Shown piece after piece: positions 19,627 to 28,888 of a stretch of 34,239 nucleotides of DNA. The translations under genes and the position numbers were made by a program. Positions within the stretch are counted from its first letter, which is position 1. Each line of letters begins with the position of its first letter. The stretch comes from Candidatus Altimarinota bacterium (GTDB taxonomy: Bacteria; Patescibacteriota; Gracilibacteria; BD1-5; UBA6164): positions 1-34,239 of the forward strand of contig JALSMB010000069.1 of NCBI GenBank assembly GCA_026988025.1, in the 5' to 3' direction. The notes below the pieces were generated by a model. It was not told where the DNA came from. It worked only from the letters and a program-made list of their open reading frames with translations, and searched no databases.

Positions 19627-21966
19627 ATGGGAAATTTTACCATTGAAATGGAATGACAAATTGATTTTTATGAACAATTAAGAAGAATTGATTGAAGTAT
19701 TCCAGTAATAGAAGATAATACAGATTGAGTAGTTAGATGAACTTTAATAGAATTTAAACTTTCTATATCAAATATTAATGTTGTTTTATTTCAAACAATT
19801 AAATATTTATCAAGAATGAGAAATCTTGGGAAAAATATACCTTCTCAAATTTTACTTGTTTCATTAAATAATGAAAAAGCTTATTTATTTAATAGTATTG
19901 ATTTTTTAGAAGATATAGAAAAACAATATATTTGATGAGCAAGTACTGATAATAAAAATTTCTCTACAAATATAAAAGCTAAAAATATAAATTATAAAAA
20001 TAATTTAATTGAAATTATTGAACTTTTTAAAAATGATGATTTTATAAAAGTTCATGTTGATGAATATAATATTGTATGACTTTCAAAATCTTATTATGAA
20101 ATAATAAATGATTGAAGTCATCATATGAAAATTGAAAAGAAATATCATAAATTAGAATTTGTCGATGAATTAGTAGAACCAAAATATTTAAATATTTTTG
20201 CATATGCTAAGAATAAAGAAGAAGTTTATGAAAAATCAAAAAAAGAATTTCCATGACTTATAGATTGTTTAAATGATAAATTTTTACAAAAAGAATTAGG
20301 AGCTTTTTATACTCCAGATCCTTATGTAAAAAAGGCAACTGAATTATTAAGAATTGCAATTTCAAAAATTCCTAAATGAAATGATTATATTATTTTAGAT
20401 AGATGTTCTTGAACTGGGCAATTAGAAAATTTTTTAACAGAAGAAGAATTAAGTCATTGTGTATTATCTACTTATGAAACTTGGGAATGGAATGTTTTAT
20501 ATAATAAATTTATAGATAAAGTTAGACTTATAATTCCACCAGAAGTAAGTGCAGAAAATAGTTTAGTGGAATGATGAGATGCTCTTTCTAGACATTTTAT
20601 TTTATGAGAACAAAGTAATTTAGAACTATTACAAGAATCTTATAAGGCTTGTATAAAACAATTAAATGATTATGTAAAAAATCCAAACTGTAATATAATT
20701 ATTTTTGAAAATCCTCCATATAGAGATACTATAGCTGAAAATATTGATAAAAATAAAACTAAAATTAATAATAATTTTGTTTATGATGAATTTAAAAAAA
20801 ATTGAACAAATCAAGCTTCTCATAGAGATATTGCAAATTTATTTATATGGAGTTCTTTTAAATACTATTTAAAAAAAGAAAATGATTTTTTATTATTATT
20901 CAGTCCAGTTAAATATTGGAAAAGTTTAAATTTAGTAAATAAACAATTTATTGATTGATATTGATTTAATAGACTACATTTTCATGCTTGAAAAAGTTTT
21001 ATTAGCTGTATTTTATGGCAAAATATAAACAAAAATATTAATACAATTAATTTAAAAGCTTTTGATATTAAAGATAATGATATTAAAGATATTGAAAAAA
21101 ATATTATTATAAAAAAAGTTAATAAAAGATTTAATGAATATCATGATAAAAGAATATTAGAAACTGATGAAGATTGAATTTGTTGTGAAAGTAATTGATT
21201 AGAAAGTAATAAAATATGTAAAAAGAAACCTAAATTTAATAAAAATATTATATGATATTTAGTTGCTATTTGATGGTGAGTTGAAGCAAAACATATTAAT
21301 TTAACAAGATGTATTTATAAAACTGCTTTAGAACAAAGTTTTTGATTTTATTTAAGAAGTGATAATTTTGTAGATAAACTTCCATTATTTTGTGCAAAAT
21401 TATATCCACAAGAAAATTGGTATGAAAGAGATGTTTATTTTACTACAGCTGATAGATGAGAAGATTATTTACAAGATAAAGATTTTTTAAAATCTTGTTT
21501 AATTTTTACTTGTTTATCTCAAAGAAATAAATGTTTATCTTTTGATTGAAGTGATAAAAGATTTTATAAAAATGAATTGTGTTTATCTCAAAATACTTTA
21601 AGTGATGATAAATTAAAAGAATTTAAACTTAATAAATTAGATAAAGATATAATAAATTTATGGAATTTAATTTTACAAGAAGCTAAAAAAACACATAATT
21701 ATAATGAAAAATATACTTACTGATTATTTCAAATTATTCAACAATTAAATACATATAAATATGAATGACAAAGTTATACAAAAGATGAGTTAAAAAAATA
21801 TGATTGAGAATTAAGGAAAAATAATTTATGAAAAATAAATAAAAAGTTAGTAAGTATTGAATATATTGAATTAAATACAAAAATTGATGAATTAAAGAAA
21901 TTCTTAAAAGAATATTATGAAAAAGAAATAGAACCTAAATTATTTGAATTTGAATTATTAAAATAA
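19627..21966 (+). CDS. Single-chain restriction-modification enzyme (type IIG-like, N6-adenine methylase with nuclease domain)
   Basis: 779 residues. N-terminal PD-(D/E)xK-like nuclease: acidic residues at D30/D33 and IEFKL (E42, K44), then FQTIKYLSRMRNLGKN and SQILLVSLNNEKAYLF. The methylase core follows: LGAFYTPDPYVKKATELLR, SAM-binding motif I IILDRCSGTGQLENFL (about 255-266), and catalytic motif IV IIIFENPPYRD (N362-Y365), the NPPY form of gamma-type adenine methylases. The C-terminal half (LLLFSPVKYWK, HFHAGKSFISCILW, coiled KIDELKKFLKEYYEKEIEP) probably holds target recognition. It recognises, methylates and cuts DNA alone; no separate R, M or S gene is adjacent. It may help protect the cell, or act on foreign DNA during scavenging. 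Confidence 0.83.
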
Positions 21967-21973
21967 TTTCTAT

Positions 21974-22006
21974 AAAAACAGAATACTATTAGTATTCTGT
22001 TTTTAT
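21974..22006 (+). terminator. Terminator of the R-M gene
   Basis: AAAAACAGAATACT (21974-21987), loop ATT, then the perfect complement (21991-22004) and T's. Confidence 0.87.
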
Positions 22007-22020
22007 TTTTATTAAATAAT

Positions 22021-22048
22021 TTTACTTAATAAATTAATTGTATATACT
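22021..22048 (+). promoter_or_regulatory. Promoter of the BRO-N gene (copy 1 of a duplicated promoter)
   Basis: TTTACT (22021-22026), 16-base spacer, TATACT (22043-22048), then TTGAGTATATTT. The start would be near 22055, which rules out a TTG start at 22049 and supports ATG 22082. Nearly the same 50 bases occur before ruvA. Confidence 0.68.
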
Positions 22049-22081
22049 TTGAGTATATTTATTTTATATATCAATAATTAT

Positions 22082-22903
22082 ATGAACACAAAATTAGCAG
22101 TTTTTCAAGAAAAAGAAATTAGAAGAATTTGGGATGCAGAAAAAGGAGATTGGTGGTTTTCTATTATTGACATTATAGCAGTTTTAACTGAACAAGATGA
22201 TTACAAAAAAGCAAAATCATATTGGACAACTTTAAAAAATAGATTAAAAGAAGAGTGAAGTCAGTTGGTCACAATTTGTGACCAACTGAAAATGAAAGCA
22301 AGAGATTGAAAAAATTATAAAACTGATGTACTTGATACAAAATGAGTTTTGAGACTTATTCAAAGTATTCCTAGTAAAAAAGCTGAACCTTTTAAAATGT
22401 GGTTAGCTAAAGTTTGAGATGAAAGAATAAATGAAATTTATGATCCAGAGCTTGCAATTGAAAGAGCAATTTCTACCTATAGAAAAAAATGATATTCTGA
22501 AGATTGGATACAACAAAGACTGAAATCTATTGATATTAGAAAAGAATTAACTTGAGAATGGAAAGAAAGGTGAATAAAAGAATGAAAAGAATATGCTATT
22601 TTGACAAATGAAATTTTGAAAGGTTGGTCAGATATGACAACTAGTGAATATAAAAATTTAAAATGATTAAAAAAAGAAAGTTTGAAAGATAATATGAGTA
22701 ATTTGGAATTAGTTTTTAATATGCTAGCTGAAGTTTCTACAACAGAAATAATGAAAACTAAAAATAGTGAATGATTTAAAGAGGTAAAGAAATCAAGTCA
22801 GGAATGATGAAAAGTTGCAGGGAATGCAAGAAAAGAGTTAGAACAAAAAACTTGAAAAAAAGTTATTTTAAAGCAAAATAATTTAAAAATTTGAAAAAAC
22901 TAA
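22082..22903 (+). CDS. BRO-N domain protein (DinD/antirepressor family)
   Basis: 273 residues. The N-terminal Bro-N domain reads MNTKLAVFQEKEIRRIWDAE, GDWWFSIIDIIAVLTEQ, SYWTTLKNRLKEEGSQLVT, CDQLKMKARDGKNYKTDVLD and VLRLIQSIPSKKAEPFKMWL, a well-conserved set. Then come DERINEIYDPELAIERAISTY and DWIQQRLKSIDIRKELT, as in the long bacterial members related to DNA-damage-inducible protein D. BRO-N proteins bind DNA and are often phage- or mobile-element-associated regulators. It sits between an R-M gene and ruvA, each with its own terminator. Signs of transfer are weak, since internal TGA codons show it is adapted to code 25. Confidence 0.87.
22261..22289. repeat. Perfect 14-bp inverted repeat inside the BRO-N coding region
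   Basis: TCAGTTGGTCACAA, one T, then TTGTGACCAACTGA. It encodes the conserved SQLVTICDQL segment of the family, so protein constraint explains part of it, but the perfect symmetry over 29 bases could also act as a protein-binding site or RNA hairpin. Confidence 0.9.
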
Positions 22904-22909
22904 AAAATT

Positions 22910-22957
22910 ATATCTTATAAAAAATATGTAATAAATTTTTTATAAGATATTTTTTTA
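22910..22957 (+). terminator. Terminator of the BRO-N gene
   Basis: ATATCTTATAAAAAAT (22910-22925) pairs perfectly over 16 bp with 22935-22950 and is followed by seven T's. Confidence 0.86.
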
Positions 22958-22966
22958 CTAAATAAT

Positions 22967-22994
22967 TTTACTTAATAAATTTAATGTATATAAT
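22967..22994 (+). promoter_or_regulatory. Promoter of ruvA-rmuC (copy 2 of the duplicated promoter)
   Basis: TTTACT (22967-22972), 16-base spacer, TATAAT (22989-22994), then TTGAGTATAT. Spacer, boxes and start region match the BRO-N promoter almost base for base. Confidence 0.7.
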
Positions 22995-23030
22995 TTGAGT
23001 ATATATTAAATTTATTCTAAAAATAAAATT

Positions 23031-23621
23031 ATGATTTCCTATTTAAAATGAAAAATTATAGAGTTAGATTTCTTATCTGTTACTATTTTAACATCTGGGT
23101 GAGTTTGATACAGTCTTGGTATAAATGAACTAACTTATTCTAAACTTTGACTTGATTCAGAAGTTTGAATGTATGTTTATCATCATATAACAGAATGAAA
23201 TCAAAGCCTTTTTGGTTTTATAGAGTTAGAAGAAAAAAAAGTATTTACAGAGCTTATTAAAATTTCATGAGTTTGATGAAAAGTAGCAGTGCAAGTACTT
23301 TCTTTATGAATTGAAAGATTATTAATAGCTATTTCATGAGAAGATAACAAGACAATTGAATCAATTAAATGAATTGGTAAAAAAATGGCTGAAAAGATTA
23401 TTATTGAGCTTAGAGATAAAGATTTTTGAATATCAGTTAAAAGTTCTGAAAATATTAAAAAAGCTAATACTATTTCATGAGATTTATATAGTTCTATTAA
23501 ATCTACTCTTACAAATATGGGTTACAATCCTCGTGATATTGATAAGATTTTGTGAGAATTACCAGAATGAATAAATGATGCTGGAAATATAATTCCATAT
23601 ATTATCAAAGAATTAAGCTAA
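23031..23621 (+). CDS. ruvA: Holliday junction DNA helicase subunit RuvA
   Basis: 196 residues. Domain I is an OB fold (MISYLKGKIIELDFLSVTIL, GGVGYSLGINELTY, YVYHHITEGNQSLFGFIE). Domain II holds two helix-hairpin-helix motifs, LIKISGVGGKVAVQVLS and IKGIGKKMAEKIIIELRDK. Domain III at the C-terminus has SSIKSTLTNMGYNPRDIDK, the RuvB-contacting part. RuvA binds four-way junctions and loads RuvB for branch migration. Key glycines of the first HhH are TGA codons. It is followed 16 bases later by rmuC; ruvB and ruvC are not in the window. Confidence 0.95.
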
Positions 23622-23637
23622 TATTTAAAAATATTTT

Positions 23638-24687
23638 ATGAATTTAGAAATAATATTAATAATAATAATTTCATTTTTAATAATAGTGATATTATATTTA
23701 TTATTAAAAAAAGAAGAAAAAGTAGATAATTGATCTTTGAAAATGTTGCAAGATCAAATTATTAGTTTGAATAAAAATATTGATTATAAGCTTTGAGAAT
23801 CAAATAGAAATACGCAGAAAAATTTTGATATGAACTCAAAGATTAGTTCTGATGCAAATAAGCAAATAGAACAAATTACTCAAAAGCTTACAAGTTTAGA
23901 GGAGACAAACAAACAAATAAAAGATATATGAGGTCAATTAGAATGACTTGAAAGTATTTTAAAAAATCCTAAACAAAGAGGTGTTTTATGAGAATATTTT
24001 TTAGAAAATGTATTAAAAAATATTCTTCCACCAGATAATTATAAATTACAGTATATTTTTGAAAATGGAGAGATTGTTGATTGAGTTATTTTTATTAAGG
24101 AGAAACTTATTCCTATTGATTCTAAGTTTTCACTTGAAAATTATAATAGAATAATTACAGAAGATGATATAGTTCAAAAAGAGATTCTAGCAAAAGAATT
24201 TAAGAATGATTTAAAGAAAAGAATAGATGAAACTAGTAAATATATAAGACCGGAAGAGGGAACTATGGATTTTGCTTTTATGTTTATTCCAAGTGAATGA
24301 ATATATTATGATTTACTTATAAATAAAGTTTGAACTTTGAAAGTTAATACTTCTTCTTTAATTGAATATGCTTTTAGAGAAAAAAAAGTTATAATTGTTA
24401 GTCCTACTAGTTTTTATGCTTATCTACAAACAGTATTACAATGATTAAGGGCATTACAGATAGAAGAATCTGCAAAAGATATACAAAAACAAGTTGAAAA
24501 ATTAGGTAAGCATTTATGAGCTTATGAAGAATATCTAGAAAAATTATGATCTACTTTATGAACGACTGTAAATCATTATAATACAGCTTATAAAAAATTT
24601 AATCTTATTGAAAAAGATGTTGTAAAAATAACTGGTAAAACAAGTAATGAAGAACAAAACATAATACAATTAGATAAACCAGAATAA
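23638..24687 (+). CDS. rmuC: DNA recombination protein RmuC
   Basis: 349 residues. An N-terminal membrane anchor (LIIIISFLIIVILYLLLKK, about 6-24) is followed by a coiled coil (about 35-105: SLKMLQDQIISLNKNIDYKL, KQIEQITQKLTSLEETNKQI). The conserved core then reads LKNPKQRGVLGEYFLENVL, LIPIDSKFSLENYNRII, TMDFAFMFIPSEGIYYDLL and KKVIIVSPTSFYAYLQTVLQ. RmuC is a PD-(D/E)xK-related protein that limits inversions at short repeats. Cotranscription with ruvA groups two recombination functions. Length is slightly shorter than E. coli RmuC. Confidence 0.94.
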
Positions 24688-24690
24688 TAT

Positions 24691-24726
24691 AAAGAACTTT
24701 TAAATTAGATTAAAAAGTCCTTTATT
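24691..24726 (+). terminator. Terminator of ruvA-rmuC
   Basis: AAAGAACTTTT (24691-24701) pairs with AAAAGTCCTTT (24713-24723) with one A-C mismatch, then T's. Confidence 0.68.
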
Positions 24727-24755
24727 TTATAAAAATATTATGTGATGATTATTAT

Positions 24756-24788
24756 TATACTTTTTAACAATCTTTGTTAAAAAGTATA
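24756..24788. repeat. Perfect 15-bp inverted repeat upstream of nrdA
   Basis: TATACTTTTTAACAA, TCT, then TTGTTAAAAAGTATA. No T-run follows, so it looks more like an operator or transcription-linked hairpin than a terminator. It lies about 190 bases before nrdA in an otherwise empty AT-rich stretch (24727-24978). Confidence 0.7.
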
Positions 24789-24870
24789 AACTCTTGATTA
24801 ATTATAAAATTATACTTTGATATATTTTTTTTTAAAATAAATACTATTATATAAAAGGTAAAAGTTAGTT

Positions 24871-24894
24871 TTTCACAATGTGAAATTTTTTTTT
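24871..24894 (+). promoter_or_regulatory. Terminator-like hairpin in the nrdA leader
   Basis: TTTCACA (24871-24877), A, TGTGAAA (24879-24885), followed by a run of nine T's. A short stem plus U-run 85 bases before the nrdA start would suit attenuation; it may also be an operator palindrome. No clear NrdR box pair was seen. Confidence 0.42.
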
Positions 24895-24978
24895 AACAAG
24901 ACTGTTCTAAAATTTATAGCAAAAAATAAAAAAATAGATAAATTTATGTTAGTAATTTATTTGAATTAGAAAAAATAC

Positions 24979-27591
24979 ATGAAATTAAAAGTGATTAAAA
25001 CTAGAGAAGGAGATTTAGTAAATTTTGATAGAACTAGAATAGAAAGAGTTATAGAAAAAGCAGCTGAATCAGTAGGTAGATTTGATATTTTACTTGTTGA
25101 AGAAGTGACTGATAGAGTAATTGAAAATTTAAAAGAATTTTTAATTAGTTCTGAATGAACTGAATTTGTAACAATAGAAATGATACAAGATCAAGTTGAA
25201 AGAGAGTTAATGGAATCAGGGCATTTTGATGTGATGAAACATTTCATCATATATAGAAATGATATGATAAAAAAGAGAGAAAAAGCTCAAGAAAAAGTTG
25301 AAAAAAAATTAGAACAAAAAACATTTAAAATTCTAAAAACTACTTGAGAAAAAGAAAATTTTGATATAGAAAAAATAAGAAAAACTTATAAAATTGTTTC
25401 TTATGGTCTTGCTAGAAAATGTAAATTTGAAGAAATAGCAGATAGCCTTAAAAAATATATAGTTGAAGGAATGAAAACTTCTGATATTACTAAAATGCTT
25501 ATTAAATCAGCTATTGATTTAATAACAGTAGAAAATACTTCTTGGCAGTTTATTGCAGGTAGACTTGCTTTAATTGATTTATATAAAGAAGCTTCAAATA
25601 ATAGATGAATGGATATAAAAAAAATATATGAAGCTAAACATTATAAAAAATTATTTGATGAATATATAGAATCTGGATTATATTCTAAGGATTTTTATGA
25701 TTATTATTCAGAAGAAGATATAATTGAAGCATGAGAATATCTTAAAAAAGAAAATGATTTTGATTATAACTATACAACTATGATGATGTATAGAAAAAGA
25801 TATCTTTTAAATCCAAATAAAGTAATAAAAGAATTACCTCAGGAAATGTATATGAGTGTAGCTTTATTTCTTGCTAAGCCTGAAGCAAAAGAAGATAGAA
25901 TGAATGTTGCTAAAAAAATATATGATTATTGTTCAACTGGTAAAATTTCACTTCCAACTCCTACATTATTAAATGCTAGAACAAATTTTCATCAATTATC
26001 TAGTTGTTTTAAATTTAATGTTGATGATGATTTAAGAGCTATTTATCATAGTATTGAAAATATGGCACAAGTATCTAAATTTGGTTGAGGTATTTGAGTT
26101 TATCTTTGAAATATTAGATCAAAAGGTGGTTCTATTAGAGGTGTAAAAGGTGCTGCTGGTTGAGTTAATCCTTGGATTAAAGTAATAAATGATACAGCTA
26201 TTGCTGTTAATCAACTTTGAGCAAGAGCATGAGCAATATCAGTTACATTAGATGTATTTCATAGAGATATTTTTGGTTTCTTGGACCTTCAAACAGAAAC
26301 TGGTGATATTAGAGGTAAATCATTTGATATATTTCCTGCAGTAACTTTTCCAGATTTATTTATGGAAAGAGTAGCAGAATGAGAAAAATGGACTTTATTT
26401 GACCCAAAAGAAATCACAGATAAAACAGGTAAAAAATTACAAGATCATTTTTGATCTGAATTTGAAGAATTTTATAAGGAATGTGAAAATAATCCTGAAC
26501 TAGAATTAAAAGAAGTAGTTGATGCTAAAGATTTATTTAAAACTTATTTAAAAGCTACAGTTGAGACTGGTATGCCATATGCATTTTTTAGAGACACAGT
26601 AAATGCTGCAAATCCAAATAAACATGCTGGTAATATTTATTCTACTCAACTATGTGTTGAAATATGTCAAAATACTAGTACTTCAAAATTTGTAGAAGAA
26701 GAATTAGAAGATGGAAAAATAGTTATTAAATATGAACCAGGAGATTCAGTTGTTTGTAATCTAGCTTCTATTAATATTTCAAAAGTAAATACAGATGAAG
26801 AAATAAAAAAAGTTATTCCTGTTGCGATGAGACTTTTAGATAATGTAATTGATTTAAATTTTTATCCTATTAAAGAAGCAAAAAGAACAGCTCTTAAATA
26901 TAGGTCAGTATGATTATGATTTTTATGATTAGCAGAGTATTTAGCTGTAAATAAATTAGCTTATGACACAAAAGAAGCTAGAGATGCTGTTGATAAATTA
27001 TTTGAAAAATATAGTTTTAGAACTTTACAAGCTTCAAATATATTAGCTAAAGAAAGATGAACTTATGATGTATATGAATGATCTGAATGGTCAAAAGGGA
27101 TTCTTCTTTGAAAAGATGCTGATTGGTTTAAAAAGAATTCAGACATGAGTGATAAATGGTTAAAATTAATTGAAAATATCAAAAAAGATGGTATGAGATT
27201 TGCATATCATTTAGCTCCAGCTCCAAATACTTCAACTGCATTAGTAGTAGGTACAACTGCTTCAATTCTTCCAATTTATAAAAAATACTTTGTAGAAACA
27301 AATGCAATTGCTCCAAGTGTAAATGTTGCTCCAAATCTTAATGAAGATAATTTCTGGTATTACAAAGAATATGTAAACATGGATATGAGAGATGTAATTG
27401 ATATGGTTTGAGTTATATATAAATGGATTGATCAATCAATATCATTTGAATGGATGATAAATCCAGCAACTACTTCTCCAAGAGATTTATATGAATATTA
27501 TATTAAAGCTCATAAGGAGGGGATTAAAACTGTGTATTATGTTAGATCTATGAGTCTTGAAGTAAAAAGTTGTGAAAGTTGTAGTTGATAA
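24979..27591 (+). CDS. nrdA: Class I ribonucleoside-diphosphate reductase, large subunit, with two ATP cones
   Basis: 870 residues. Two N-terminal ATP-cone domains: residues 1-100 (MKLKVIKTREGDLVNFDRTR) and about 110-205 (FKILKTTGEKENFDIEKI, GMKTSDITKMLIKSAIDLI). The barrel follows with HQLSSCFKFN (C343, first redox Cys), GGGIGVYLGNIRSKGGSIRG, STQLCVEICQ (thiyl Cys C559 and E561; the usual Asn two before the Cys is Gln), VVCNLASINIS (C593, second redox Cys), LAPAPNTSTALVVGTTASI, VYYVRS (radical-relay tyrosine pair) and a C-terminal CESCSG shuttle pair. It reduces NDPs to dNDPs with NrdB (31592-32638). The last sense codon is TGA (Gly), directly before TAA. Tandem cones suggest dATP-sensitive allosteric control. 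Confidence 0.96.
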
Positions 27592-27599
27592 GAAATGAT

Positions 27600-28187
27600 A
27601 TGAGAGTATATATAGATGAATCAAAAAAAATAGAGAAATGAAAAATTATTATATGATGATTTTTCACTTCTCATAATACACATTTTATTGAAAATTTTGT
27701 AAAATATAAGAAAGTTTCATTTCAAATTCCAGAGAATGCAGAATTAAAAAGTACAAAAAAATACTGAAAACTATTTATTGAAAAGATTAGTGAGGATAAT
27801 GATTTTAATAATTTGGAGATTTATACTTTTGGTTTTAAATTTGAAAACTATTTTATAGAATCTACTGAATGATATATTAATTTAGTATTAGAGTTATTAA
27901 TTAGTATATTAAGTAAAATTGAAATAAAAAAATGAGATAAAATTAATTTATTTCATGACAATATAAATGCAAAAGATAATAATAAAATTGAAAGATGAAT
28001 TGATAAAATTTTAAATTATAAATTTTGAATAAAGTCTTGTTTTAAAATACATAATTCAAAAAAATATTTAGGATTACAATTAGCAGATTTAATTGTGTCT
28101 AAATATAAAGAATTTTATTTATTTGCTGATATATCTAATTTAGAACCTTTTATTTTAAAAAAAGATTTTAAAAACAAAAAAACTTAG
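27600..28187 (+). CDS. DUF3800 family protein
   Basis: 195 residues starting MRVYIDESKKIEKGKIIIGG, 8 bases after nrdA. The YIDES start, the INLFHDN segment in the middle and the KKYLGLQLADLIVSKYKEF end are the signature of DUF3800, an RNase H-fold family often found near phage or defence genes. The usual Gly after DES is Lys here. Function is unknown. An earlier ATG at 27595 leads straight to a stop, so 27600 is the start. Linked to nrdA by spacing only. Confidence 0.78.
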
Positions 28188-28244
28188 CAGTTTGTTGCTT
28201 CAAAGGATATTCCATAAGACATATCCTCCACAACTCTTACTAAG
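28183..28244 (+). other. Compact folding element after the DUF3800 gene
   Basis: Nested pairings in 62 bases: CTTAG (28183-28187)/CTAAG (28240-28244), GTTG (28194-28197)/CAAC (28231-28234), and AGGATAT (28204-28210)/ATATCCT (28221-28227). It is richer in G and C than its surroundings and overlaps the stop codon. No T-run follows, so it is not a standard terminator; a small regulatory or processed RNA is possible. Confidence 0.4.
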
Positions 28245-28295
28245 TTCTTATATAAATATTATAATAATTATTATAATAAGTCAAATATTAAGCTA

Positions 28296-28324
28296 TTGAC
28301 AATTTAATTTATTAAAAATATACT
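28296..28324 (+). promoter_or_regulatory. Promoter abutting the start codon of a zinc-ribbon microprotein
   Basis: TTGACA (28296-28301), 17-base spacer, TATACT (28319-28324), with ATG at 28325. If used, transcription would start at or after the start codon, so the gene is leaderless, starts at a later codon, or this promoter serves the next gene at 28476. Confidence 0.6.
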
Positions 28325-28453
28325 ATGGAAAATAAATGTTTTAAATGTAAAAAAACTTCACATGAAAAAGCTCTTGTAGCTATTGAAAAAGATAGAGAAG
28401 CTAAATTTGTATGTGTTTGATGTTTACCAACACTTATACATGGTGCTAAATAA
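28325..28453 (+). CDS. Zinc-ribbon microprotein
   Basis: 42 residues: MENKCFKCKKTSHEKA at the start (CFKC) and AKFVCVGCLPTLIHGAK at the end (CVGC), giving two CxxC knuckles about 25 residues apart, the pattern of a small zinc ribbon. The interior (LVAIEKDREA) has beta-hairpin character. Too short for most gene callers, but codon use and internal TGA at a Gly next to the second knuckle agree with the neighbours. It precedes the RIC-like gene by 22 bases and may belong to the same unit. Function unknown; a regulator or RNA-binding role is possible. Confidence 0.68.
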
Positions 28454-28475
28454 ATTTTAATTTTAAATAAAGTAT

Positions 28476-28730
28476 ATGCTAAATTATAAAGAATTAGAAG
28501 AATTAAAGTTTTTTGCAGATAAAGTTGCTACTGTCCATGGTCCTGATCATGGTGAATATATAACTGTTAATGAAATAATTAAAGATATAGATAATGAAGA
28601 AAATGTTAGTGATGATGATTTAGGTGACTTGAGAGAATTAACAAAAAATTATGTTATTCCAGAATGAGCTTGTAAAGCTGAAACTACATTATTGAACCTT
28701 TTATCAAAAATGGATAAAAATAATATTTAA
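28476..28730 (+). CDS. Shortened RIC/ScdA-like (iron-sulfur cluster repair) protein
   Basis: 84 residues. ELEELKFFADKVATVHGPDH and EYITVNEIIKDI align by eye to the KVHGxxHP helix of ScdA/YtfE-type di-iron proteins, and LGDLRELTKNYVIPEGACKA matches the later LRxLTxxYxPPEDAC helix. The section between them that carries HMxKEE-type iron ligands is missing, as are the N-terminal DUF542 domain and the C-terminal HxHxEN helix. So it keeps the fold's conserved patches with only two of the usual histidines. It lies just before a nitric oxide reductase, and RIC proteins respond to NO damage. It could be a minimal working relative, an interaction partner or a decayed gene; the clean frame argues against decay. 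Confidence 0.6.
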
Positions 28731-28760
28731 AAAAGAACTATATGAGAATAGTTCTTTTTT
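28729..28760 (+). terminator. Terminator after the RIC-like gene
   Basis: AAAAAAGAACTAT (28729-28741) pairs perfectly with ATAGTTCTTTTTT (28748-28760) around ATGAGA; the arm begins inside the TAA stop. Confidence 0.85.
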
Positions 28761-28813
28761 AAATCGTATGAAATATATTGCAAAAGTGTCAATCTAAAAA
28801 TACCTATAATAGC

Positions 28814-28840
28814 TTGACTAAGATAAATATAGTCTATAAT
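28814..28840 (+). promoter_or_regulatory. Promoter of the nitric oxide reductase gene
   Basis: TTGACT (28814-28819), a short 15-base spacer, TATAAT (28835-28840). The start would be near 28847, leaving a leader of about 42 bases to ATG 28889. The suboptimal spacing fits an activated promoter. A possible FNR/Dnr-like site, TTG...TCAA at 28778-28792, is centred about 62 bases upstream of the predicted start; this is weak evidence. Confidence 0.5.
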
Positions 28841-28888
28841 TTTATTAATTACTTATATGTAATTTTTATTATTTTACTTTTTTTGCTT

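Noticed and set aside
22049..22081. Upstream TTG start for the BRO-N protein
   Set aside because: It overlaps the predicted transcription start, and the family start MNTKLAVF fits ATG 22082.
28778..28888. Upstream start for qNOR at 28778
   Set aside because: The frame is open, but the promoter at 28814-28840 would lie inside the coding region and the added residues do not resemble a qNOR N-terminus.
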